In this document: positions 21,787 to 30,726 of the stretch, one piece after another
How positions within the stretch are numbered: position 1 is the first letter of the stretch
Layout: each line of letters starts with the position of its first letter
Assembly (NCBI GenBank): GCA_937863225.1
Contig: CALMEI010000011.1
Location: 1-64,000 of the forward strand
Length of the DNA: 64,000 nucleotides
Reading direction: 5' to 3'
Source: an uncultured Polaromonas sp.
Lineage (GTDB): Bacteria; Pseudomonadota; Gammaproteobacteria; Burkholderiales; Burkholderiaceae_C
Position numbers and translations under genes: made by a program
Notes under the pieces: generated by a model
The model's input: only the letters and a program-made list of their open reading frames with translations
Told to the model about the DNA's origin: nothing
Databases searched by the model: none

Positions 21787-22167
21787 TTATTTCAGCTGCA
21801 ACGGTACGCTGGAGCGCAGTTCGGTTTGTTGGTTTTTGGCGTTGACGAAGACCAGTTTGGGTTGGTGGCTTGCGACTTCGTTTTCGTGCACTTGGGCAAA
21901 GGCGGCGATGATGACCAAGTCGCCCACACTGGCGCGGCGCGCAGCGGAGCCGTTGATGCTGATCATGCCAGAGCCACGTTCGCCGCGGATGGCGTAGGTG
22001 ACAAAGCGTTCGCCGTTGTCGATGTTCCAAATGTGAATTTGCTCGTTTTCGGCGATGTTGGCGGCGTCCAACAAGTCTTCATCAATCGCGCACGAGCCTT
22101 CGTAATGCAGCTCGCATTGGGTCACAACCACGCGGTGGATTTTGGATTTCAACAGGGTGCGGAACAT
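21787..22167 (-). CDS. panD: Aspartate 1-decarboxylase
   Basis: Pyruvoyl enzyme making beta-alanine from aspartate for pantothenate. 126 residues. The self-cleavage site is Gly24-Ser25 in YEGSCAID; the ADP-like [17 protein letters not shown] and the conserved [14 protein letters not shown] follow. It lies ten bases after nadB on the same strand. Both enzymes use aspartate, one for NAD and one for coenzyme A. Confidence 0.96.
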   Translation of the reverse strand: MFRTLLKSKIHRVVVTQCELHYEGSCAIDEDLLDAANIAENEQIHIWNIDNGERFVTYAIRGERGSGMISINGSAARRASVGDLVIIAAFAQVHENEVASHQPKLVFVNAKNQQTELRSSVPLQLK

Positions 22168-22177
22168 GGTTTTTGGT

Positions 22178-23773
22178 TTACGGCTGCAAGATGGTCGGTT
22201 TGGCGTCGTGCAGCATTTGTGGGTAGTCGCGGCTAAAGTGCAGGCCGCGGCTTTCGTGCCTTTGCTTCGCCGACTGGATGATCAAGTCCGCCACCTGTAC
22301 CAAGTTACGCAGCTCCAGCAAATCGCGTGTGACATGGAATTGTGCGTAGAACTCGGCAATTTCGGCATTGAGCAAATCCACGCGGTGCGCGGCGCGGTCC
22401 AGCCGTTTGGTGGTGCGCACAATGCCCACGTAGTCCCACATGAAGCGGCGCAGCTCGGCCCAGTTGTGTGAGATAACCACCAGCTCGTCAGCGTCAGTCA
22501 CTTGGCTGTCGTCCCAAGCTTTCAGCGCCGCGGGTTGTGTATGGGGCATTGCCTGTATGACTTTGGCAGCCGCATTGGCAAACACCATGCATTCCACCAG
22601 CGAGTTGCTGGCCAAGCGGTTGGCGCCATGCAGACCGGTGTAGGTGGTCTCGCCAATGGCAAACAAGCCCGTCAAATCGGTTTGCCCATCCAAGTCCGTC
22701 ATCACGCCACCGCAGGTGTAGTGCGCGGCGGGGACAACAGGTATGGGCTCTTTGGTGATGTCGATGCCCAGCTCCAAACATTTGGCCTTGATGTTGGGGA
22801 AATGTTCTTGCAAAAATTCAGGTGACTTGTGTGAAATGTCCAGGTGCACATAATCGACGCCGTGTTTTTTCATTTCAAAGTCAATGGCACGTGCCACCAC
22901 GTCACGCGGGGCCAGTTCCAAGCGCGCATCGTGCTGCGTCATAAATCGCTTACCCGCTAATTCAGGCCCCGCAGAATCAGGCAACAGCAAATGCCCACCC
23001 TCGCCGCGCACGGCTTCGGTAATCAAAAAACTTTTAGCATGCGGGTGGTACAAGCAGGTTGGGTGGAATTGAATAAACTCCATATTCGCCACGCGGCAAC
23101 CTGCACGCCAAGCAGCGGCAATGCCGTCGCCCGTGGCGGTGTCGGGATTGGTAGTGAACAAATACACCTTGCCAGCACCACCGGTAGCCAAAATGGTGTG
23201 CTGCGCCGAAAACGTCACCACCTCATCTTTGGTTTGGTCCAACACATACGCGCCCAAGCACTTTGACGCTTTGTGCGTGTTGGTTTTGTTGGTAATCAAA
23301 TCAATCAGCATGTGCTGTTCAAACACCGTCACGTTGGGTGTTTCTTTGATGCGTTGCACCAGCACCTGTTGCACTGCTGCCCCAGTGGCATCGGTCACAT
23401 GCACAATGCGCCGCTCGCTGTGACCACCTTCGCGCGTTAAGTGCACGTGTCCGTTTTCTTGGGTGAATTCAACGCCCAATGACTGCAACCAAGCAATGCT
23501 TTCAGGCGCATTTTCTACAGTGAATTCGGTGGCTTTCAAATCGCACACCCCTCCCCCCGCCACCAAGGTGTCTTGAATGTGCGACTAATATGTGTCCCCC
23601 CCCCCCAACACCGCCGCAATGCCGCCCTGCGCCCAGGCGCTTGAACCATCACCCAAAATATTTTTGGTGATAACAGCCACGCGATGCGTGGGGGCCAGCC
23701 GCAAAGCGGCACTTAAGCCGGCCAAGCCGCTGCCGATGATGATGACGTCAAATGTGTGCGCTGTAGAAGACAT
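22178..23773 (-). pseudogene. nadB: L-aspartate oxidase gene interrupted by an in-frame amber codon
   Basis: FAD enzyme oxidising aspartate to iminoaspartate for NAD synthesis. The reading frame from the ATG at 23773 gives GSGLAGLSAALRL (FAD motif) and AWAQGGIAAVLGGGDTY, then a TAG at 23585-23587. It continues in the same frame with SHIQDTLVAGGGVCD, exactly as the family expects (compare D-S-x-x-S-H-V-x-D-T-L). The span of 532 codons is normal, and the rest, including GLHGANRLASNSL, is intact. One base change from CAG or GAG would explain the TAG. The stop lies nine bases downstream, in the gene's direction, of an 11-G run, so an assembly error is also possible. GTG at 23566 could restart translation but would lack the FAD loop. 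Confidence 0.85.
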
Positions 23774-23831
23774 AGCACGGATTCTAAGCGCACTTGTTTG
23801 CTTGGTGATGCGGCGAGGATGGGAGCGCGAA

Positions 23832-24296
23832 TCAGCGCGGACGCAATTGGTCAGGTCGCACGCGAGAGGTGAGCAGTTCTTCAAGGTGGTCGATATCGAT
23901 GACAGTGCCGGTTTTATCAACCAACGGCTGTTCGTAATCGTTCCAACCGCGAATGCCGGTTTTGAGCGACACCACATTGGTATAACCCAGTTGTTGCATC
24001 GTATCCACCGCCAGCACAGAACGGTTGCCCGAACGGCAGACCACCACAATCTCACGGTTGCCGCCACCCGCCAGTGAAGGAATGGTGTCTTCGTAATCCC
24101 AATCGCAGCTGGATTCCAGAATGCCGCGCGGCACATTGATGGATTCTGCAATGTGCCCATGTTCAAACTCGCTGGGCTCGCGCACATCAATCACCAGTGG
24201 TTTGTTGGGTTGGGCAAGCAAATCAACCAAGTCCCACGGCAAAATTTCGCGCACACGCGCCAGTGCGTCAGTGATGAGGTCGGTATAGCGTTTCAT
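23832..24296 (-). CDS. Rhodanese-like sulfurtransferase
   Basis: 154 residues with one rhodanese domain: VIDVREPSEFEHGHI near residue 35 and the active-site loop CRSGNRS with Cys87, the six-residue loop of sulfurtransferases rather than phosphatases. The domain ends with GWNDYEQPLV, followed by a short tail. The physiological acceptor is unknown. It lies 19 bases downstream of the tRNA gene on the same strand, so it may be read from the tRNA promoter, and 58 bases before nadB. Confidence 0.88.
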   Translation of the reverse strand: MKRYTDLITDALARVREILPWDLVDLLAQPNKPLVIDVREPSEFEHGHIAESINVPRGILESSCDWDYEDTIPSLAGGGNREIVVVCRSGNRSVLAVDTMQQLGYTNVVSLKTGIRGWNDYEQPLVDKTGTVIDIDHLEELLTSRVRPDQLRPR

Positions 24297-24315
24297 GGAG
24301 GTGTTTTAAAAGATT

Positions 24316-24392
24316 TGGTGGGACGTGTAGGACTTGAACCTACGACCAAAGGATTATGAGTCCTCTGCTCTAACCAACTGAGCTAACATCCC
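24316..24392 (-). tRNA. tRNA with anticodon CAU, probably elongator tRNA-Met
   Basis: The minus strand folds as a cloverleaf: acceptor GGGATGT pairs with ACGTCCC (one T-G wobble), D-arm GCTCAGTTGGTTAGAGC, anticodon stem GAGGA/TCCTT with loop CTCATAA, T-arm GTAGG/CCTAC with TTCAAGT, discriminator A, and CCA encoded. The CAU anticodon could mean Met or lysidine-modified Ile. The acceptor pairs 4-69 and 5-68 are A-U and U-G, not the C-G pairs I associate with TilS recognition, so Met is favoured. An initiator is excluded because position 1-72 is a G-C pair. Confidence 0.9.
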
Positions 24393-24457
24393 GCCTTGAT
24401 CCAGCTTGAGCGATTTCAAACTGGGGTCAACCTGCTATTGTAAACAAGTCGCACGGT

Positions 24458-25462
24458 CTATTTGTGGTGGGAGAGCGCATTTGTCACCAATTTGGAGGTG
24501 ATGTCCACGATTTGAATCATCTTGTCATAGTGCATGCGCGTGGGGCCGATGACGGCGAGTGTGCCAACGATGCGTCCATCCACCTCATACGGTGCGCTGA
24601 CCACGGACAAATCCTCAATCGGCACCACATGGCTTTCGCCACCAATGTAAATGCGCACGCCCTCGGCTTGACTGGATGTGTCCAGCAAGCGCATCAGTTG
24701 GGTTTTTTGTTCAAACAAATCAAACGCACGGCGCAGCTGACCCATGTCGGTTGAAAAATCACTGACGGACAGCAAGTTGCGCTCGCCTGCTATCACCACT
24801 TCGTCTTGCGCTTGGGTCAGCACCTCCGTGCTGACTTGCACCGCGGTTTGCATCAGGTTTGCAATTTCGCCGCGCAATTGCTCAACTTCAGTTTTTAAGC
24901 GTTCACGCACGTGTTCAATCGCCATGCCTGCATAGTGGCTGTTCAAAAAATTGGCCGCTTCTTGCAATTGTGATTGTGTGAAATCGACATCGGTGAAGAT
25001 CACCCGGTTTTGCACGTCACCGTCGGGCGCGACGATGATGACCAAGTAACGTTTGTCAGACAACTTCAAAAACTCGATGTGCCTGAACACCGAATTACGT
25101 TTAGGCGTGCTGACCACACCCACAAACTGCGACAAGTTGGACAACAACGTTGCGGCATTGGACAACACCTTTTGCGGTTGTTCGGCCGCCAAAATTTGCG
25201 GTGAAATCTGTTCGCGCTGCGCCGTCAGCATGGTGTCCACAAACAGACGGTAACCGCGCGCTGTGGGTATGCGACCTGCTGATGTGTGGGGGCTGGCAAT
25301 CAAGCCCAGCTCTTCCAAATCGGACATCACATTGCGAATGGTGGCGGGCGACAGCTCCAAGCCCGAAGCGCGCGACAAGGTGCGCGAGCCAATCGGTTGC
25401 CCGTCGTCAATGTAACGTTCAACCAAGGCTTTTAACAATAACTTTGCTCTATCGTCTAGCAT
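24458..25462 (-). CDS. hrcA: Heat-inducible transcription repressor HrcA
   Basis: Represses groE/dnaK-type operons through CIRCE operators; its activity depends on GroEL. 334 residues with an N-terminal winged helix ([38 protein letters not shown]) and a C-terminal GAF-like region ending [13 protein letters not shown]. Divergent from nadK with a 29-base gap. No CIRCE inverted repeat is visible upstream, so it is probably not autoregulated through one. Confidence 0.95.
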   Translation of the reverse strand: MLDDRAKLLLKALVERYIDDGQPIGSRTLSRASGLELSPATIRNVMSDLEELGLIASPHTSAGRIPTARGYRLFVDTMLTAQREQISPQILAAEQPQKVLSNAATLLSNLSQFVGVVSTPKRNSVFRHIEFLKLSDKRYLVIIVAPDGDVQNRVIFTDVDFTQSQLQEAANFLNSHYAGMAIEHVRERLKTEVEQLRGEIANLMQTAVQVSTEVLTQAQDEVVIAGERNLLSVSDFSTDMGQLRRAFDLFEQKTQLMRLLDTSSQAEGVRIYIGGESHVVPIEDLSVVSAPYEVDGRIVGTLAVIGPTRMHYDKMIQIVDITSKLVTNALSHHK

Positions 25463-25491
25463 AGGGGCATTTTAATGTTGTAATTTAGGCT

Positions 25492-26424
25492 ATGGCACAA
25501 AATATGGCTCAATCCCGCACTGACGCTCCCGTAGCCCCAACCGCCACACGCTTTGGCAAAGTGGCTTTGATAGGCAAGCTGCACAGCAGTGCCACGGCAC
25601 ACAGCGTGGCCGTGCTGCAAGACATTGCTACATTTTTGCAAGCATCGGGCTGCCAAGTCGTGCTGGAAAAAAGCACCGCAGCGCAAATGGGATTGCATCA
25701 ATTACCGGTGATGGACTTGGCCGAAATCGGCGCCCAGTGCCAGCTGGGTTTGGTGGTGGGGGGCGATGGTTCGATGCTGCACATTGGGCGCCAGCTTGCA
25801 CCGTTTGGCGTGCCGTTGATTGGCATCAACCAAGGGCGACTGGGTTTCATCACCGACATTGCGCTGGACCAGTTTGCCAGTGTGCTGGGCCCTATGCTGG
25901 ACGGTGATTTTGACGCCGACAAACGCAGTTTGATCACCGGCAAGGTGATGCGCGGTGGCCAATGCATTTTTGAAGCCATGGCGATGAACGATGTGGTCAT
26001 CAACCGGGGTGCCAATTCGGGCATGGTGGAGCTGCGGGTGGAAGTGGGCGGGCATTTTGTGGCCAACCAACGCGCCGATGGTTTGATTTTGGCGACACCG
26101 ACGGGCTGCACCGCCTATTCGTTATCCGCTGGCGGCCCTTTGTTGCATCCCTCCATACCGGGTTGGGTATTGGTGCCGATTGCGCCGCACACGTTATCGA
26201 ATCGCCCGATTGTTTTAAGTGACGCAGACGAGGTGGCGATTGAAATTGTTGCGGGCAAAGATGCCAGTGCCAACTTTGACATGCAATCTTTAGCGGAATT
26301 GATGATTGGTGACCGCATTGTGATGACGCGATCCCAGCACAGCGTTTGCTTTTTGCACCCCAAGGGCTGGAGTTATTTTGATACCTTGCGCAAAAAACTG
26401 CACTGGAACGAGGGAGGCTCCTAA
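25492..26424 (+). CDS. nadK: NAD kinase
   Basis: Phosphorylates NAD to NADP. 310 residues. The GGDGS motif is at about 90-94 ([13 protein letters not shown]), with NDVVINRG further on and the glycine-rich [20 protein letters not shown] region. It is divergent from hrcA and two bases before recN, the hrcA-nadK-recN order being common in Burkholderiales. The N-terminal 20 residues are probably disordered. Confidence 0.95.
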   Translation: MAQNMAQSRTDAPVAPTATRFGKVALIGKLHSSATAHSVAVLQDIATFLQASGCQVVLEKSTAAQMGLHQLPVMDLAEIGAQCQLGLVVGGDGSMLHIGRQLAPFGVPLIGINQGRLGFITDIALDQFASVLGPMLDGDFDADKRSLITGKVMRGGQCIFEAMAMNDVVINRGANSGMVELRVEVGGHFVANQRADGLILATPTGCTAYSLSAGGPLLHPSIPGWVLVPIAPHTLSNRPIVLSDADEVAIEIVAGKDASANFDMQSLAELMIGDRIVMTRSQHSVCFLHPKGWSYFDTLRKKLHWNEGGS

Positions 26425-26426
26425 GC

Positions 26427-28145
26427 ATGGCCTTGAAACGTTTGGCGCTGCGCGATTTTGTGATTGTGCGCGAATTGGAATTGGATTTGGCCAGCGGTTT
26501 CACCGTGCTGACGGGTGAAACCGGCGCGGGCAAATCGATTTTGATTGATGCGGTGCAACTGGTGCTGGGTGCGCGTGCCGACAATGGTTTGGTGCGTGAG
26601 GGCGCAAGCCGTTTGGAGGTCACCGCAGAGTTTGAGGTGACAGTGGCACAGCATCAGGCACAACACCAAAATTTGCACGTTTGGCTAAGCCAATGGCTGG
26701 CCGAAGCTGGCTTTGACAATTTAGAAACGCTGCTGTTGCGCCGCACGGTGGACGTGCAGGGCAAAAGCCGCGCCTGGGTCAACGGCAGCCCCGCCACGGC
26801 AACGCAGCTGAAAGAATTGGGCGATGCGCTGGTCGATATTCATGGTCAGCATGCATGGGCCACCCTGAGCCGCCCCGATGCGGTGCGCGACCTGTTGGAC
26901 GCTTATGCGGGCTGTGACACCACCAGCGTGCGCGCAGCTTGGACGGCTTGGCGGCAATGCGTGAAAGCGCTGGAAGCCGCCCAAGCATCGCAAGGCCAAC
27001 AATTGAACGAGCGCGAGCGCTTGCTGTGGCAAATTGGCGAAGTGGCCAAACTCGCGCCTGGTGCGGACGAGTGGGACGAGTTGAACGCGCAGCACACCAA
27101 ACAAACCAACGCGCAAGCGCTGATAGAGGCTGCGCACACCGCATTAACGGCGTTGCAAAACGATGCGCATGAAGGTAGTCGCACAGCAGAGCGATTGGCC
27201 AGCGGTGACGTGATCAGCAGCTTGTCCAAAGCCATGGATGCGCTGCAAAGCAAAGCCGCCATCGAGCCCGAATTTGCCGCCTTGTCTGATTTATTGGCTT
27301 CCAGCCTTGCGCAACTGGAAGATGCCGCGCACAGCTTGAACAGCTATTTGCGCCACACCGAACCCGACCCTGCCCGCTTGGCCGAACTGGATGAACGCAT
27401 GGCGTTGTGGCTGTCATTGTCGCGTCGCTACAAACGCAAGCCCGACGAGCTGCACGCGCTGTACACCAGTTGGCAAACCGAACTCGCGCAACTGGATGCC
27501 GCCAGCGACCTGGGCGCACTGCAAGCGGCCGAACAAGCCGCGGCCAAAACCTACCAAACGGCGGCAGCTTTGGTGAGCAAAAAACGCCAAGCGGCAGCCC
27601 CCAAACTGGCCAGCAGCATCACGCAAGCGATGCAGGGCTTGGGCATGTCGGGTGGTGTGTTTGAGGTCGCGTTGACGCCCACCAATGTGCCCACCCAAGC
27701 TGGCCTGGAAGAGGTGGCGTTTTTGGTCGCAGGTCATGCGGGCAGCACGCCACGACCTGTGGGCAAAGTGGCATCGGGCGGTGAGCTGTCGCGCATTGCT
27801 TTGGCGATTTCGGTGGTCACCAGCCAATTGGGCAGTGCGCAAACCTTGATTTTTGACGAGGTCGATTCGGGCGTTGGTGGTGCCGTGGCACAAACCGTGG
27901 GTAAGCTGATGCGGCAATTGGGGCAAGACCGGCAAGTGCTGGCCGTGACCCATTTGCCCCAAGTGGCGGCCTGTGCCAACCAGCTCTGGGTGGTGGCAAA
28001 ACACCGCCATGCAGGCAACGTGCACAGCAGTGTCACGCCGGTGCAGGGCGATGCACGCGTGGCCGAAGTGGCGCGCATGTTGGGCGGTGCCACGCTGACC
28101 GACGTCACCCGCGCCCATGCGCTAGAGATGTTGAATGTTGCCTAA
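26427..28145 (+). CDS. recN: DNA repair protein RecN
   Basis: SMC-like ATPase acting in double-strand break repair. 572 residues. Walker A TGETGAGKSILIDA is near residue 29; the middle is a long helical, Ala/Gln/Leu-rich coiled-coil; the C-terminus has the ABC signature ASGGELSRIALA and Walker B LIFDEVDSGVGG. GGGAGG precedes the ATG. It is coupled to nadK. LexA control is common in the family, but I did not find a clear LexA box. Confidence 0.95.
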   Translation: MALKRLALRDFVIVRELELDLASGFTVLTGETGAGKSILIDAVQLVLGARADNGLVREGASRLEVTAEFEVTVAQHQAQHQNLHVWLSQWLAEAGFDNLETLLLRRTVDVQGKSRAWVNGSPATATQLKELGDALVDIHGQHAWATLSRPDAVRDLLDAYAGCDTTSVRAAWTAWRQCVKALEAAQASQGQQLNERERLLWQIGEVAKLAPGADEWDELNAQHTKQTNAQALIEAAHTALTALQNDAHEGSRTAERLASGDVISSLSKAMDALQSKAAIEPEFAALSDLLASSLAQLEDAAHSLNSYLRHTEPDPARLAELDERMALWLSLSRRYKRKPDELHALYTSWQTELAQLDAASDLGALQAAEQAAAKTYQTAAALVSKKRQAAAPKLASSITQAMQGLGMSGGVFEVALTPTNVPTQAGLEEVAFLVAGHAGSTPRPVGKVASGGELSRIALAISVVTSQLGSAQTLIFDEVDSGVGGAVAQTVGKLMRQLGQDRQVLAVTHLPQVAACANQLWVVAKHRHAGNVHSSVTPVQGDARVAEVARMLGGATLTDVTRAHALEMLNVA

Positions 28146-28165
28146 ATGCCAATTAAATGCCAACT

Positions 28166-28220
28166 ATATGCTATATAAATAATAGCACTCTAGGCAATAA
28201 ATACGCCGGCTAGAGGCCAA
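28166..28220 (-). repeat. Dispersed repeat copy 4
   Basis: Reverse-oriented copy between recN and the MFS gene. The minus strand reads GGCCTCTAGCCGGCGTATTT, then ATTGCCTAGAGTGCTATT and an A/T tail. With copy 5 it brackets the MFS gene in the same orientation. Confidence 0.87.
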
Positions 28221-28233
28221 TTTAACCATATAA

Positions 28234-29529
28234 ATGCAGCTACACAACCACCCCACGGCGGCGCAAACTTTGCCCCACAGCATCCAGTTGGCTTTGGTCT
28301 TGGCGCTGGGTGCGGCGGTGTCATTGGGCGTGACGCGCTTTTCATACGCCTTGCTGTTGCCACCCATGCGGGCCGATTTGGCATGGTCGTACACCTTGGC
28401 TGGCGGCATGAACACCAGCAACGCTGTGGGCTATATGTTGGGCGCGTTAACGGTGCCCCTGCTGTTCAAACGCTTGGGCGCGGCGCAAGTTTTGTTGGGC
28501 GGCACGGTGTTGGCCACGTTGTTGATGTGGGTCACCGGTTATTTCACCAGCAGCACACCGCTGTTGCTACAGCGTTTGTTAGCCGGCATGGTCAGCGCGT
28601 GGATATTTGTGGCGGGTGGATTGTTGGCAGCACAATTGGGCGCACGCCAGCCCAACCACAGCGGTTTGATGCTGGGTATTTACTATGGCGGTGTGGGTTT
28701 GGGCATAGTGCTGTCGTCACTGTTGGTGCCTTTGGTGGCATTGGGTTTGTTTATCTTTGCCCCTTTTGCCTCGCATGCGTGGGCATGGGCCTGGTGGGCG
28801 CTGGCGCTGGTGTGCGCATGGGCTGCTATCGTTTTGTACCGTAACCGCGTCGCCATTCACGCGCTCATGGCGAGCACGGCAGACACCGTCAGTTCCAACA
28901 GCAACACCACCAGCACCACCGCTGCAAATCATGCGGTAGACCAGCGCCCTACCCCGTCCAAACCCAGCGTCTTTCGTCGCCGCGACTTCACTTATGCCCT
29001 GTTGGGCTATGCCTGTTTTGGCGCGGGCTACATTGGTTACATGACCTTCATCATCGCGCTGTTGCGCGAGCAATCGGCCAGCACCACCTTGGTCACCGTG
29101 TTCTATACCCTGCTGGGTTTGGGCGTCATGGCGTCGTCACGGTTATGGGCCAAACTGCTAGACCGCTACCACGGCGGCGAGGCACTGGCGCTGCTGAACT
29201 TCTTGTTGGGTTGTGCCATCATCATCCCCGCCATCACACCGTGGCAACCAGCGCTCATCGTCTCTGGTATGTTGTTTGGCGCGGTGTTTTTATCCATCGT
29301 CGCCAGCACCACTGCACTGGTGCGACACAACTTGCCCAGCCCTTTGTGGGCAGCCGGCATCAGCGCTTTTACCCTCGCATTTGCCATTGGCCAAATCATT
29401 GGCCCCACCTTGGTCGGCTACATCGCCGACAGCGCCGGCGGCCTCACCCGCGGCCTGCTTTTGTCCGCCCTGACCCTGTGGCTGGGCGCATTGTTGGCGT
29501 GGCGGCAAAAACCATTGCTATCTGTTTAA
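28234..29529 (+). CDS. MFS transporter, YbfB/YjiJ family
   Basis: 431 residues with about twelve hydrophobic segments. The N-terminal ALGAAVSLGVTRFSYALLLPPM and MNTSNAVGYMLGAL are typical of the YbfB/YjiJ group. A hydrophilic Ser/Thr/Asn-rich loop near residues 215-245 separates the two halves. The substrate is unknown. The last codons (LLSV and stop) lie within dispersed repeat copy 5, so the present C-terminus was probably set by the repeat. There is no good ribosome binding site before the ATG at 28234. Confidence 0.85.
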   Translation: MQLHNHPTAAQTLPHSIQLALVLALGAAVSLGVTRFSYALLLPPMRADLAWSYTLAGGMNTSNAVGYMLGALTVPLLFKRLGAAQVLLGGTVLATLLMWVTGYFTSSTPLLLQRLLAGMVSAWIFVAGGLLAAQLGARQPNHSGLMLGIYYGGVGLGIVLSSLLVPLVALGLFIFAPFASHAWAWAWWALALVCAWAAIVLYRNRVAIHALMASTADTVSSNSNTTSTTAANHAVDQRPTPSKPSVFRRRDFTYALLGYACFGAGYIGYMTFIIALLREQSASTTLVTVFYTLLGLGVMASSRLWAKLLDRYHGGEALALLNFLLGCAIIIPAITPWQPALIVSGMLFGAVFLSIVASTTALVRHNLPSPLWAAGISAFTLAFAIGQIIGPTLVGYIADSAGGLTRGLLLSALTLWLGALLAWRQKPLLSV

Positions 29530-29575
29530 TAGCACTATAGGCAATAAACATGCCGTCTATATGCTTATTTTGCCA
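29515..29575 (-). repeat. Dispersed repeat copy 5 (overlaps the end of the MFS gene)
   Basis: Reverse-oriented copy, more diverged (CATGCCGTC in place of TACGCCGGC). It begins before the MFS stop and supplies the TAA at 29527-29529. Between the MFS gene and the TonB-like gene. Confidence 0.8.
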
Positions 29576-29663
29576 ATAAAAGTATGTTGCTGATGGCGCA
29601 CATTGGGGGTTTGCGGTAACGCGTTAAACTAGCGGCACTGATTTGTGCAACGATAGAGCCCTG

Positions 29664-30659
29664 ATGCCATTCCAAACCACCTCGCGCCAAATACCAACAC
29701 CTGGCTTGTCTAAACCTGCTTTGCTGGTGGTGGGTTTGTTGCATGTGGGTTTGTTGTGGGGGCTGTTGCAGCTGTCGCCCGTGCAGCGCAAGGTGCAACA
29801 GGTGCGCGAAGTGGTGGTGCAATTGGTGTTGCCCATCACGCTGCCGCCACCGCCTCCCCCACCCTTGCCAACCATCACCGTGCCACCACCCGTGGTGCAA
29901 GTACCTAAGCCGGTGAAAGTGCCTGTCATCCAACCGCCGGTTACGACAGCCGTGGTGAAACCAACCATCACCCCACCGCCGCCTGTGCCTGTGATAGAGC
30001 CACCCAAACCGGTCATCAAGGAAGTGACGAAAGAAGTACCGAAAGAGCCGGTTAAAGAAGTGGTGAAAGAGCCTGTCAAAGAACCCGTGAAAGAACCAGT
30101 GCGGGAAGAACCCAAGGTTGAGGTGGCTGCGCCAACACCAGCGCCTGCACCAGCACCCACGCCTGCAGCCGTTGTAACACCTGCGCCTGCGCCTGCACCC
30201 GCACCTGCGGCTGCGGTGGCAGCACCATCCCCTGCGCCTGTGGCCAGCACCACAGCGGCATTGCCCGCGGCCAGTGCGTCAACCGCAGGGCCCAGCAAAG
30301 CCATCTCTGTCAGCCCCTCACCTGCGGGTGCAACGGGTGTGGCCAGCGGTGCGCCATCGTTGGGCAGTCAGTTGGCCAATCCAGGCGGTGGCTTGCCGGG
30401 CGCTGGCAATCGCGGTTCGGGCTACCAAGGATCGGGATGCAGGGGCGGTTTTTGCAAAGATGAATTATTTAAAAAATCGAATGCGCAATTGAACCCCAAT
30501 GCGCCACCCGATAAGTTTCAGTCCGCCGTGCAAAATGCAGGCAAACCGGATTGTTTACGCTCACCTGCCAAAGCAGGCGATGGTGCCATCGCTTTGGGTG
30601 GCTTGCTGGCAGCGCCCGCGCTGATTAACCGTGCATTGAATGGTGACTGTCCCAAATAA
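29664..30659 (+). CDS. TonB-like energy-transducer protein with atypical C-terminal region
   Basis: 331 residues from the ATG at 29664 (a TTG at 29643 is possible). There is an N-terminal membrane anchor (LLVVGLLHVGLLWGLLQL), then a long Pro-rich spacer with PPPPPP, VPKPVKVP, KEPVKE repeats and Ala-Pro repeats, the layout of TonB. Its place just before exbB-exbD-exbD supports that role. The C-terminus (about residue 255 on) is not a recognisable TonB domain: it has GSGCRGGFCKDELFKK, GKPDCLRSP and a final NGDCPK, with four cysteines and a hydrophobic GGLLAAPALINRAL. I see no YP...A/G...R-type TonB box contact motif. It may be a lineage-specific variant. Confidence 0.75.
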   Translation: MPFQTTSRQIPTPGLSKPALLVVGLLHVGLLWGLLQLSPVQRKVQQVREVVVQLVLPITLPPPPPPPLPTITVPPPVVQVPKPVKVPVIQPPVTTAVVKPTITPPPPVPVIEPPKPVIKEVTKEVPKEPVKEVVKEPVKEPVKEPVREEPKVEVAAPTPAPAPAPTPAAVVTPAPAPAPAPAAAVAAPSPAPVASTTAALPAASASTAGPSKAISVSPSPAGATGVASGAPSLGSQLANPGGGLPGAGNRGSGYQGSGCRGGFCKDELFKKSNAQLNPNAPPDKFQSAVQNAGKPDCLRSPAKAGDGAIALGGLLAAPALINRALNGDCPK

Positions 30660-30670
30660 TTTCTACCCAA

Positions 30671-30700
30671 TCAACACTGACCAACACTGACCAACACTGA
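30671..30700 (+). repeat. Three tandem copies of a 10-base unit
   Basis: The unit CCAACACTGA (first copy TCAACACTGA) occurs three times end to end in the short gap between the TonB-like gene and exbB, 26 bases before the exbB start. It may be a slippage product, and copy number could vary. Confidence 0.9.
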
Positions 30701-30726
30701 CACTTTTTCACTAAAAGGAAATCCAC

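Noticed and set aside
22178..23773. nadB read as two genes or as a frameshift at the poly-C run
   Set aside because: Both parts are in the same frame when counted from the ATG at 23773; the only break is the TAG. A one-base change in the run would put the downstream part out of frame.
24316..24392. tRNA-Ile2 (lysidine) for the CAU tRNA
   Set aside because: The acceptor pairs expected for TilS recognition are absent, so Met is preferred, though not proven.
25463..25491. CIRCE operator between hrcA and nadK
   Set aside because: The 29-base gap does not contain the long inverted repeat required.
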